Source: Hydractinia symbiolongicarpus | Lineage: Eukaryota > Cnidaria > Hydrozoa > Anthoathecata > Hydractiniidae | DNA length: 64,000 nt | NCBI RefSeq assembly: GCF_029227915.1 | Contig: NC_079883.1 | Span: 1,116,001-1,180,000 of the forward strand | Direction of reading: 5' to 3' | Part shown: positions 13,565 through 24,899 of the stretch, piece after piece | Numbering within the stretch: the stretch's first letter is position 1 | Layout of the letters: every line of letters begins with the position of its first letter | Position numbers and translations under genes: made by a program | The notes under the pieces: model-generated | Seen by the model: the letters and a program-made list of their open reading frames with translations, nothing else | Database searches by the model: none | What the model was told of the DNA's origin: nothing

Positions 13565-13592
13565 TTTCATGAATGAAAACATTGGCCCGTAT
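13565..13592. other. Fold-back rearrangement junction
   Basis: AATGTTTTCAT is followed by GA and then by its exact reverse complement ATGAAAACATT, after which the sequence jumps to TTGGCCCGTATAGTCGAG. This removes about 64 bp relative to the regular array (anchors at 13372 and 13714 are 342 bp apart instead of 406). It is the only place I noticed where satellite sequence appears inverted. Confidence 0.85.
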
Positions 13593-15655
13593 AGTCGAGT
13601 ATATACAAAGAAAGTACCCTGTCTGTAAACTCATTTCCAGAACGATTTTTTAAATTATCTTTTCACCACTAAAACGCATGAGACTTGTAGTTTTCAAAAA
13701 TGTTTTCATTTTTGATGAGACGCGGAATAAAAGAAGTTTAATCGCCGGCAAACGAAAACCCGCGATTTCCCGTAAATCCCGGACTCGGCCCGTATAGTCA
13801 AAAGTAAACAAAGAAAATACCCAGGGAGTAAACTCATTTCCCGAACGATTTTTTAAATTATTTTTTCACCACTAAAACGTATGAGACTTGTAGTTTTCGA
13901 AAATGTTTTCATTTTTGATGAGACGCTGAATAAAAGAAGTTTAATCGCCGGCAAACGAAAATCCGCGAATTCCCGTAAATCCCGGCCACTGCCCGTATAG
14001 CCAGAAGTATACAAAGAAAGTACCCAGGAAGTAAACTCATTTCCCGAACAATTTTTTAAATTATTTTTTCACCACTAAAACGCATGAGACTTGTAGTTTT
14101 CAAAAATGTTTTCATTTTTGATGAGACGCTGAATAAAAGAAGTTTAATCGCCGGCAAACGAAAACCCGCGTATAGTACAAAGTATACAAAGAAAGTACTC
14201 AGGAAGTAAACTCATTTCCCGAACGATTTTTTAATTTATATTTTCGCCACTAAAACGCATGTGACTTGTAGTTTTCAAAAATGTTTTAATTTTTGATGAG
14301 ACGCTTAATGAAAGAGGTTTAATCTCCGGCAAACGAAAACCCGCGATTTCACGTAAATCCCGGGCTTGGCCCGTATAGTCGAATGTATACAAAGAAAGTA
14401 CCCAGGGAGTAAACGCATTTCCCGAACGATTTTTTAAGTTATTGTTTCACCACTAAAACGCATGAGACTTGTAGTTTTCAAAAATGTTTTCATTTTTGAT
14501 GAGACGCTTAATGAAAGAGGTTTAATCGCCGGCAAACGAAAACCCGCGATTTCCCGTAAATCCCGGACTTGGCCCGTATAGTCAAAAGTATACAAAGAAA
14601 GTACCCAGAGAGTAAACTCATTTCCCGAACGATTTTTTAAATTATTTTTTCACCACTAAGACGCATGAGACTTGTAGTTTTCAGGAATGTTTTTATTTTT
14701 GATGAGACGCTTAATGAAAGAAGTTTAATCGCCGGCAAACGAAAACCTGCGTTTTCCCGTAAATCCCGGGCTTGGCCCGTATAGTCGAGTATATACAAAC
14801 AAAGTACCCTGTCTGTAAACTCATTTCCAGAACGATTTTTTAAATTATCTTTTCACCACTAAAACGCATGAGACTTGTAGTTTTCAAAAATGTTTTCATT
14901 TTTGATGAGAGGCGGAATAAAAGAAGTTTAATCGCCGGCAAACGAAAACCCGCGATTTCCCGTAAATCCCGGACTCGGCCCGTATAGTCAAAAGTAAACA
15001 AAGAAAATACCCAGGGAGTAAACTCATTTCCCGAACGATTTTTTAAATTATTTTTTCACCACTAAAACGTATGAGACTTGTAGTTTTCGAAAATGTTTTC
15101 ATTTTTGATGAGACGCTGAATAAAAGAAGTTTAATCGCCGGCAAACGAAAATCCGCGAATTCCCGTAAATCCCGGACACTGCCCGTATAGCCAGAAGTAT
15201 ACAAAGAAAGTACCCAGGAAGTAAACTCATTTCCCGAACGATTTTTTAAATTATTTTTTCACCACTAAAACGCATGAGACTTGTAGTTTTCAAAAATGTT
15301 TTCATTTTTGATGAGACGCTGAATAAAAGAAGTTTAATCGCCGGCAAACGAAAACCCGCGATTTCCCGTAAATCCCGGACTCGGCCCGTATAGTACAAAG
15401 TATACAAAGAAAGTACTCAGGAAGTAAAATCATTTCTCGAACGATTTTTTAAGTTATTTTTTCACCACTAAAACGCATGAGACTTGTAGTTTTCAAAAAT
15501 GTTTTCATTTTTGATGAGACGCTTAATGAAAGAGGTTTAATCGCCGGCAAACGAAAACCCGCGATTTCCCGTAAATCCTGGACTTGGCCCGTATAGTCAA
15601 AAGTATACAAAGAAAGTACCCAGGGAGTAAACTCATTTCCCGAACGATTTTTTTT

Positions 15656-15685
15656 TATTATTATTATTATTATTACTATTATTTA
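15656..15685 (-). repeat. (AAT)n microsatellite tail of the SINE
   Basis: The plus strand shows tandem ATT units with one ACT interruption, next to a run of T. On the SINE strand this is an (AAT)n tail ending in A residues. The tail marks the 3' end of the element, and similar units end the LINE at about 45134-45159. Confidence 0.9.
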
Positions 15686-15907
15686 CCCAGGATAGCCTCT
15701 TCAGTTCCTATTGGTACTGCTATCAACGAGGGTCCTGCCAAGGGGGTCCTAGTGCATTTAAAGCTCCCATTTGAGCTACGAAAGTCGTGGGAAGCACAGC
15801 AATCACTCAACTAGACAACCGCCTAAGATATCAATCCTATTCTCGTGCTGAGCGCTAAGCAGAAAGGATAGATTCACACTTTTATAGTCTCTGGCATGAC
15901 TCGGCCG

Positions 15908-15918
15908 GGGTTTGAACC
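15908..15918 (-). promoter_or_regulatory. RNA polymerase III B box of the SINE
   Basis: On the minus strand these bases read GGTTCAAACCC. They match the B-box consensus GGTTCGANNCC except for A at the sixth position. The A-to-B spacing is about 32 bp, as in tRNA genes. It sits in a T-arm-like context with TTGGG before and CCCGG after the TTCAAAC loop. Confidence 0.8.
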
Positions 15919-15950
15919 CAAGACCTCCCGCACTGAAAGCGAACGCTCTA

Positions 15951-15961
15951 CCACAAGGCTA
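15951..15961 (-). promoter_or_regulatory. RNA polymerase III A box of the SINE
   Basis: On the minus strand these bases read TAGCCTTGTGG. They match the tRNA A-box consensus TRGYNNARNNG except at the seventh position. The box lies close to the SINE 5' end, as expected for an internal type 2 pol III promoter. Confidence 0.75.
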
Positions 15962-18900
15962 TCAGTCGGTTTAAATTATTTTTTCACCACTAAGACGCAT
16001 GAGACTTGTAGTTTTCAGGAATGTTTTTATTTTTGATGAGACGCCTAATGAAAGAAGTTTAATCGCCGGCAAACGAAAACCCGCGTTTTCCCGTAAATTC
16101 CGGGCTTGGCCCGTATAGTTGAGTATATACAAAGAAAGTACCCTGTCTGTAAACTCATTTCCAGAACGATTTTTTAAATTATCTTTTCACCACTAAAACA
16201 CATGAGACTTGTAGTTTTCAAAAATGTTTTCATTTTTGATGAGTCGCGGAAGAAAAGAAGTTTAATCGCCGGCAAACGAAAACCCGCGATTTCCCGTAAC
16301 CCCCGGACTCGGCCCGTATAGTCAAAAGTTTACAAAGAAAATACCCAGGGAGTAAACTCATTTCCCGAACGATTTTTTAAATTATTTTATCACCACTAAA
16401 ACGTATGAGACTTGTAGTTTTCAAAAATGTTTTCATTTTCGATGAGACGCTGAATAAAAGAAGTTTAATTGCCGGCAAACGAAAACCCACGATTTCCCGT
16501 AAATCCCGGACTCGGCCCGTATAGTCAAAAGTATACAAAGAAGGTACCCTGCGAGTAAATTCATTTCCAAAACGATTTTTTAAATTATTTTTTCACCACT
16601 AAGACGCATGAGACTTGTAGTTTTCAGGAATGTTTTTATTTTTGATGAGACGCTTAATGAAAGAAGTTTAATCGCCGGCAAACGAAAACCCGCGTTTTTC
16701 CGTAAATCCCGGACTCGGCCCGTATAGTCAAAAGTATACAAAGAAAGTACCCAGAGAGTAAACTCATTTCCCGAACGATTTTTTAAATTATTTTTTCACC
16801 ACTAAGACGCATGAGACTTGTAGTTTGCAGGAATGTTTTTATTTTTGCTGAGACGCTTAATGAAAGAAGTTTAATCGCCGGCAAACGAAAACCCGCGTTT
16901 TCCCGTAAATCCCGGGCTTGGCCCGTATAGTCGAGTATATACAAAGAAAGTACCCTGTCTGTAAACTCATTTCCAGAACGATTTTTTAAATTATCTTTTC
17001 ACCACTAAAACGCATGAGACTTGTAGTTTTCAAAAATGTTTTCATTTTTGATGAGACGCGGAATAAAAGAAGTTTAATCGCCGGCAAACGAAAACCCGCG
17101 ATTTCCCGTAAATCCCGGACTCGGCCCGTATAGTCAAAAGTAAACAAAGAAAATACCCAGGGAGTAAACTCATTTCCCGAACGATTTTTTAAATTATTTT
17201 TTCACCACTAAAACGTATGAGACTTGTAGTTTTCGAAAATGTTTTCATTTTTGATGAGACGCTGAATAAAAGAAGTTTAATCGCCGGCAAACGAAAATCC
17301 GCGAATTCCCGTAAATCCCGGCCACTGCCCGTATAGCCAGAAGTATACAAAGAAAGTACCCAGGAAGTAAACTCATTTCCCGAACGATTTTTTAAATTAT
17401 TTTTTCACCACTAAAACGCATGAGACTTGTAGTTTTCAAAAATGTTTTCATTTTTGATGAGACGCTGAATAAAAGAAGTTTAATCGCCGGCAAACGAAAA
17501 CCCGCGATTTCCCGTAAATCCCGGACTCGGCCCGTATAGTACAAAGTATACAAAGAAAGTACTCAGGAAGTAAACTCATTTCCCGAACGATTTTTTAAGT
17601 TATTTTTTCACCACTAAAACGCATGAGACTTGTAGTTTTCAAAAATGTTTTCATTTTTGATGAGACGCTGAATAAAAGAAGTTTAATCGCCGGCAAACGA
17701 AAACCCGCGATTTCCCGTAAATCCCGGACTCGGCCCGTATAGTACAAAGTATACAAAGAAAGTACTCAGGAAGTAAACTCATTTCCCGAACGATTTTTTA
17801 AGTTATTTTTTCACCACTAAAACGCATGAGACTTGTAGTTTTCAAAAATGTTTTCATTTTTGATGAGACGCTTAATGAAAGCGGTTTAATCGCCGGCAAA
17901 CGAAAACCCGCGATTTCCCGTAAATCCCGGACTTGGCCCGTATAGTCAAAAGTATACAAAGAAAGTACCCAGGGAGTAAACTCATTTCCCGAACGATTTT
18001 TTAAATTATTTTTTCACCACTAAGACGCATGAGACTTGTAGTTTTCAGGAATGTTTTTATTTTTGATGAGACGCCTAATGAAAGAAGTTTAATCGCCGGC
18101 AAACGAAAACCCGCGTTTTCCCGTAAATCCCGGGCTTGGCCCGTATAGTTGAGTATATACAAAGAAAGTACCCTGTCTGTAAACTCATTTCCAGAACGAT
18201 TTTTTAAATTATCTTTTCACCACTAAAACGCATGAGACTTGTAGTTTTCAAAAATGTTTTCATTTTTGATGAGTCGCGGAAGAAAAGAAGTTTAATCGCC
18301 GGCAAACGAAAACCCGCGATTTCCCGTAAATCCCGGGCTTGGCCCGTATAGTTGAGTATATACAAAGAAAGTACCCTGTCTGTAAACTCATTTCCAGAAC
18401 GATTTTTTAAATTATCTTTTCACCACTAAAACGTATGAGACTTGTAGTTTTCAAAAATGTTTTCATTTTTGATGAGACGCTGAATAAAAGAAGTTTAATT
18501 GCCGGCAAACGAAAACCCACGATTTCCCGTAAATCCCGGACTCGGCGCGTATAGTCAAAAGTATACAAAGAAGGTACCCTGCGAGTAAATTCATTTCCAA
18601 AACGATTTTTTAAATTATCTTTTCACCACTAAAACGCACGAGACTTGTAGTTTTCAAAAATGTTTTCATTTTTGATGAGACGCTGAATAAAAGAAGTTTA
18701 ATCGCCGGCAAACGAAAACCCACGAATTCACGTAAATCCCGGACTCGGCCCGTATAGTCAAAAGTATAAAAAGAAAGTACCCAGGGAGTAAACTCATTTC
18801 CCGAACGATTTTTTAAATTATTTTTTCACCACTAAGACGCATGAGACTTGTAGTTTTCAGGAATGTTTTTATTTTTGATGAGACGCCTAATGAAAGAAGT

Positions 18901-21249
18901 TTAATCGCCGGCAAACGAAAACCCGCGTTTTCCCGTAAATCCCTGGCTTGGCCCGTATAGTTGAGTATATACAAAAAAGTACCCTGTCTGTAAACTCATT
19001 TCCAGAACGATTTTTTAAATTATCTTTTCACCACTAAAACGCATGAGACTTGTAGTTTTCAAAAATGTTTTCATTTTTGATGAGACGCGGAATAAAAGAA
19101 GTTTAATCGCCGGCAAACGAAAACCCGCGATTTCACGTAAATCCCGGACTCGGCCCGTATAGTCAAAAGTATACAAAGAAAATACCCAGGGAGTAAACTG
19201 ATTTCTCGAACGAATTTTTAAATTATCTTTTCACCACTAAAACGTATGAGACTTGTAGTTTTCAAAAATGTTTTCATTTTTGATGAGACGCTGAATAAAA
19301 GAAGTTTAATCGCCGGCAAACGAAAACCCGCGATTTCCCGTAAATCCCGGACTCGGCCCGTATAGTCAAAAGTATACAAAGAAGGTACCCTGCGAGTAAA
19401 TTCATTTCCAAAACGATTTTTTAAATTATCTTTTCACCACTAAAACGCACGAGACTTGTAGTTTTCAAAAATGTTTTCATTTTTGATGAGACGCGGAATA
19501 AAAGAAGTTTAATCGCCGGCAAACGAAAACTCGCGAATTCACGTAAATCCCGGACTCGGCCCGTATAGTCAAAAGTATACAAAGAAAATACGCAGGGAGT
19601 AAACTCATTTCCAGAACGATTTTTTAAATTATCTTTTCACCACTAAAACGTATGAGACTTGTAGTTTTCAAAAATGTTTTCATTTTTGATGAGACGCTGA
19701 ATAAAAGAAGTTTAATCGCCGGCAAACGAAAACCCGCGATTTCCCGTAAACCCCGGACTCGGCCCGTATAGTCAAAAGTATACAAAGAAGGTACCCTGCG
19801 AGTAAACTCATTTCCAAAACGATTTTTTAAATTATCTTTTCACCACTAAAACGCACGAGACTTGTAGTTTTCAAAAATGTTTTCATTTTTGATGAGACGC
19901 TGAATAAAAGAAGTTGAATCGCCGGCAAACGAAAACCCGCGAATTCACGTAAATCCCGGACTCGGCCCGTATAGTCAAAAGTATACAAAGAAAATACGCA
20001 GGGAGTAAACTCATTTCCAGAACGATTTTTTAAATTATCTTTTCACCACTAAAACGCATCAGACTTGTAGTTTTCAAAAATGTTTTCATTTTTGATGAGA
20101 CGCTGAATAAAAGATGTTTAATCGCCGGAAAACGAAAACCCGCGATTTCCCGTAAATCCCGGACTTGGCCCGTATAGTCAAAAGTATACAAAGAAAGTAC
20201 CCAGGGAGTAAACTCATTTCCCGAACGATTTTTTAAATTATTTTTTCACCACTAAGACGCATGAGACTTGTAGTTTTCAGGAATGTTTTCATTTTTGATG
20301 AGACGCTTAATGAAAGAAGTTTAATCGCCGGCAAACGAAAACCCGCGTTTTCCCGTAAATCCCGGGCTTGGCCCGTATAGTTGAGTATATACAAAGAAAG
20401 TACCCTGTCTGTAAACTTATTTCCAGAACGATTTTTTAAATTATCTTTTCACCACTAAAACGCATGAGACTTGTAGTTTTCAAAAATGTTTTCATTTTTG
20501 ATGAGTCGCGGAAGAAAAGAAGTTTAATCGCCGGCAAACGAAAACCCGCGATTTCCCGTAACTCCCGGACTCGGCCCGTATAGTCAAAAGTTTACAAAGA
20601 AAATACCCAGGGAGTAAACTCATTTCCCGAACGATTTTTTAAATTATCTTTTCACCACTAAAACGCACGAGACTTGTAGTTTTCAAAAATGTTTTCATTT
20701 TTGATGAGACGCTGAATAAAAGAAGTTTAATCGCCGGCAAATGAAAACCCACGAATTCACGTAAATCCCGGACTCGGCCCGTATAGTCAAAAGTATACAA
20801 AGAAAATACCCAGGGAGTAAACTGATTTCTCGAACGATTTTTTAAATTATTTTTTCACCACTAAAACGTATGAGACTTGTAGTTTTCAAAAATGTTTTCA
20901 TTTTTGATGAGACGCTGAATAAAAGAAGTTTAATCGCCGGCAAACGAAAACCCGCGATTTCCCGTAAATCCCGGACTCGCCCGTATAGTCAAAAGTATAC
21001 AAAGAAGGTACCCTGCGAGTAAATTCATTTCCAAAACGATTTTTTAAATTATCTTTTCACCACTAAAACGCACGAGACTTGTAGTTTTCAAAAATGTTTT
21101 CATTTTTGATGAGACGCGGAATAAAAGAAGTTTAATCGCCGGCAAAGGAAAACCCGCGAATTCACGTAAATCCCGGACTCGGCCCGTATAGTCAAAAGTA
21201 TACAAAGAAAATACGCAGGGAGTAAACTCATTTCCAGAACGATTTTTTA

Positions 21250-23320
21250 AATTATCTTTTCACCACTAAAACGCACGAGACTTGTAGTTTTCAAAAATGT
21301 TTTCATTTTTGATGAGACGCTGAATAAAAGATGTTTAATCGCCGGAAAACGAAAACCCGCGATTTCCCGTAAATCCCGGAGTTGGCCCGTATAGTCAAAA
21401 GTATACAAAGAAAGTACCCAGGGAGTAAACTCATTTCCCGAACGATTTTTTAAATTATTTTTTCACCACTAAGACGCATGAGACTTGTAGTTTTCAGGAA
21501 TGTTTTCATTTTTGATGAGACGCTTAATGAAAGAAGTTTAATCGCCGGTAAACGAAAACCCGCGTTTTCCCGTAAATCCCGGGCTTGGCCCGTATAGTCG
21601 AGTATATACAAAGAAAGTACCCTGTCTGTAAACTCATTTCCAGAACGATTTTTTAAATTATCTTTTCACCACTAAAACGCATGAGACTTGTAGTTTTTAA
21701 AAATGTTTTCATTTTTGATGAGACGCGGAATAAAAGAAGTTTAATCGCCGGCAAACGAAAACCCGCGATTTCCCGTAAATCCCGGACTCGGCCCGTATAG
21801 TCAAAAGTATACAAAGAAAATACCCAGGGAGTAAACTCATTTCCCGAACGATTTTTTAATATATTTTTTCACCACTAAAACGTATGAGACTTGTAGTTTT
21901 CAAAAATGTTTTCATTTTTGATGAGACGCTGAATAAAAGAAGTTTAACCGCCGGCAAACGAAAACCCGCGATTTCCCGTAAACCCCGGACTCGGCCCGTA
22001 TAGTCAAAAGTATACAAAGAAGGTACCCTGCGAGTAAACTCATTTCCAAAACGATTTTTTAAATTTTCTTTTCACCACTAAAACGCATGAGACTTGTAGT
22101 TTTCAAAAATGTTTTCATTTTTGATGAGACGCTGAATAAAAGAAGTTGAATCGCCGGCAAACGAAAAACCGCGAAATCACGTAAATCCCGGACTCGGCCC
22201 GTATAGTCAAAAGTATACAAAGAAAATACGCAGGGAGTAAACTCATTTCCAAAACGATTTTTTAAATTATCTTTTCACCACTAAAACGCATCAGACTTGT
22301 AGTTTTCAAAAATGTTTTCATTTTTGATGAGACGCTGAATAAAAGATGTTTAATCGCCGGAAAACGAAAACCCGCGATTTCCCGTAAATCCCGGACTTGG
22401 CCCGTATAGTCAAAAGTATACAAAGAAAGTACCCAGGGAGTAAACTCATTTCCCGAACGATTTTTTAAATTATTTTTTCACCACTAAGACGCATGAGACT
22501 TGTAGTTTTCAGGAATGTTTTCATTGTTGATGAGACGCTTAATGAAAGAAGTTTAATCGCCGGCAAACGAAAACCCGCCTTTTCCCGTAAATCCCGGGCT
22601 TGGCCCGTATAGTCGAGTATATACAAAGAAAGTACCCTGTCTGTAAACTCATTTCCAGAACGATTTTTTAAATTATCTTTTCACCACTAAAACGCACGAG
22701 ACTTGTAGTTTTCAAAAATGTTTTCATTTTTGATGAGACGCTGAATAAAAGAAGTTTAATCGCCGGCAAACGAAAACCCGCGAATTCACGTAAATCCCGG
22801 ACTCGGCCCGTATAGTCAAAAGTATACAAAGAAAATACGCAGGGAGTAAACTCATTTCCAGAACGATTTTTTAAATTATCTTTTCACCACTAAAACGTAT
22901 GAGACTTGTAGTTTTCAAAAATGTTTTCATTTTTGATGAGACGCTGAATAAAAGATGTTTAATCGCCGGCAAACCAACACCCGCGATTTTCTGTAAATCC
23001 CGGACTCGGCCTGTATAGTCAAAAGTATACAAAGAAAGTACCCAGGGAGTAAACTCGTTTCCCGAACGATTTTTTAAATTATTTTTTCACCACTAGAACG
23101 CATGAGACTTGTAGTTTTCAGGAATGTTTTCATTTTTGATGAGACGCTTAATGAAAGAAGTTTAATCGCCGGGAAACGAAAACCTGCGATTTCCCGTAAA
23201 TCCCGGGCTTGGCCCGTATAGTCGAATGTATACAAAGAAAATACCCAGGGAGTAAACTCATTTCCCGAACGATTTTTTGAATTATTTTTTCACCACTAAA
23301 ACGTATGAGACTTGTAGTTT
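21250..23320 (+). repeat. ~2-kb direct duplication, left copy (18-monomer offset)
   Basis: Monomer order here recurs at 24900-26970, offset about 3652 bp (18 x 203, minus 2). Markers are GCCGGAAAA (21341/24994), GCAAACCAA (22970/26622) and GATTTTTTGAATTA (23271/26923). Scattered single-base differences show that the copies have since diverged slightly. Confidence 0.75.
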
Positions 23321-24899
23321 TCAAAAATGTTTTCATTTTGATGAGACGCGGAATAAAAGCAGTTTAATCGCCGGCAAACGAAAACCCGCGATTTCCCGTA
23401 AATCCCGGACTCGGCCCGTATAGTCAAAAGTATACAAAGAAAATACCCAGGGAGTAAACTCATTTCCCGAACGATTTTTTAAATTATTTTTTCACCACTA
23501 AAACGTATGAGACTTGTAGTTTTCAAAAATGTTTTCATTTTTGATAAGACGCTGCATAAAAGTAGTTTAATCGCCGGCAAACGAAAACCCGCGATTTCCC
23601 GTAAATCACGGACTCGGCCCGTATAGTCAAAAGTATACAAAGAAAGTACCCTGCGAGTAAACTCATTTCCAGAGCGATTTTTTAAATTATCTTTACACCA
23701 CTAAAACGCACGAGACTTGTAGTTTTCAAAAATGTTTTCATTCTTGATGAGACGCTGAATAAAAGAAGTTTAATCGCCGGCAAACGAAAACCCGCGATTT
23801 CCCGTAAATCCTGGACTCGGCCCGTATAGTCAAAAGTATACAAGTAAAGTACCCTGCGAGTAAACTCATTTCCAGAACGATTTTTTAAATTATCTTTTCA
23901 CCACTAAAACGCACGAGACTTGTAGTTTTCAAAAATGTTTTCATTTTTGATGAGACGCTGAATAAAAGAAGTTTAATCGCCAGCAAACGAAAACCCGCGA
24001 ATTCCCGTAATTCCCGGACTTGGCCCGTATAGTCAAAAGTATACAAAGAAAATACCCAAGGAGTAAACTCATTTCCCGAACGATTTTTTAAATTATTTTT
24101 TCACCACTAAAACGTATGAGACTTGTAGTCATCAAAAATGTTTTCATTTTTGATAAGACGCTAAATAAAAGATGTTTAATCGCCGGCAAACGAAAACCCG
24201 CGATTTCCCGTAAATCCCGGACTCGGCCCGTATAGTCAAAAGTATACAAAGAAAGTACCCAGGGAGTAAACTCATTTCTTGAACGATTTTTTAAATTATT
24301 TTTTCACCACTAAAACGGATGAGACCTGTAGTTTTCAAAAATGTTTTCATTTTTGATAAGACGCAGAATAAAAGATGTTTAATCGCCGGCAAACGAAAAC
24401 CCGCGATTTCCCGTAAATCCCGGGCTTGGCCCGTAAAGTCGAATGTATACAAAGAAAGTACCCTGTGAGTAAACTCATTTCCCGAACGATTTTTTAAATT
24501 ATTTTTTCACCACTAAAACGCATGAGATTTGTAGTCTCCAAAAATGTTTTAATTTTTGATGAGACGCGGAATAAAAGAAGTTTAATCGCCGGCAAACGAA
24601 AACCCGCAATTTCCCGTAAATCCCGGACTCGGCCCGTATAGTCAAAAGCATACAAAGAAAATACCCAGGGAGTAAACTCATTTCCCGAACGATTTTTTAA
24701 AGTATTTTTTCATCACTAAAACGCATGAGACTTGTAGTTTTCAAAAATGTTTTGATTTTTGATGGGACGCCTAATGAAAGAGTTTTAATCGCCGGCAAAC
24801 GAAAACCCGCGATTTCCCGTAAATCCCGGACTCGGCCCGTATAGTCAAAAGTATACAAAGAAGGTACCCTGCGAGTAAATTTGTTTCAAAAACGATTTT

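Larger units (their letters stand above)
1..15653 (+). repeat. 203-bp satellite array, block 1
   Basis: This block is a head-to-tail tandem array of a ~203-bp monomer. The anchor GATGAGACGC starts at 2, 205, 408, 611 and 814, giving exact 203-bp steps. That makes about 77 monomers, all in one orientation. Each unit carries the anchor, a GCCGGC-containing AATCGCCGGCAAACG segment, a CCCGTATAG segment, GTAAACTCATTTCC, an ACGATTTTTTAAATTA T-tract and GTTTTCAAAAATG. Two variants are typical here: GAGATTTCCCG with TATATTTTCGCC (1-6 kb), and TTAATGAAAG with TCAGGAATGTTTTTA (4.5-15.6 kb). No gene is seen. The array runs off the left edge of the window. Function is unknown; a heterochromatic or centromere-associated satellite is an inference from the architecture. 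Confidence 0.98.
15654..15969 (-). mobile_element. tRNA-derived SINE with (AAT)n tail
   Basis: A non-satellite insert of about 318 bp net interrupts one monomer. Read on the minus strand it starts near 15969 with a tRNA-like head: A box TAGCCTTGTGG (10 of 11 to TRGYNNARNNG), then GGTTCAAACCC as B box (10 of 11 to GGTTCGANNCC). An unrelated body of about 200 bp follows, and it ends in a T-rich/(ATT)n stretch on the plus strand, i.e. an (AAT)n/A tail. That order is the standard build of a pol III-transcribed SINE mobilised by a partner LINE. The cloverleaf is degenerate and the parental tRNA is not assigned. The target duplication is hidden in the satellite T-run. The duplicated segment at about 11072-11080 preserves the uninterrupted site, which confirms the insert limits. 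The family name is not recognised. Confidence 0.88.
13583..18058 (+). repeat. Large direct duplication, right copy (~4.5 kb with SINE)
   Basis: This is the partner of 9006-12960. It differs by the SINE (about 318 bp) and by one extra monomer near 17650, where a unit with TATAGTACAAAGTATAC is repeated, changing the offset from 4895 to 5098. Its left edge is abrupt and coincides with the fold-back junction at about 13567-13590. Confidence 0.85.

Noticed and set aside
1-15653. CRISPR array
   Set aside because: The whole 203-bp unit repeats with no unique spacers between short repeats, and no cas genes are present.
15584-15814. 76-codon frame across the satellite/SINE junction
   Set aside because: It starts in satellite, reads through the ATT microsatellite as a tyrosine run and ends in the SINE body on the wrong strand. 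It is a chance frame.
15900-15969. Genuine tRNA gene
   Set aside because: A and B boxes are present, but the acceptor and anticodon stems are degenerate and the sequence continues into a SINE body and (AAT)n tail.
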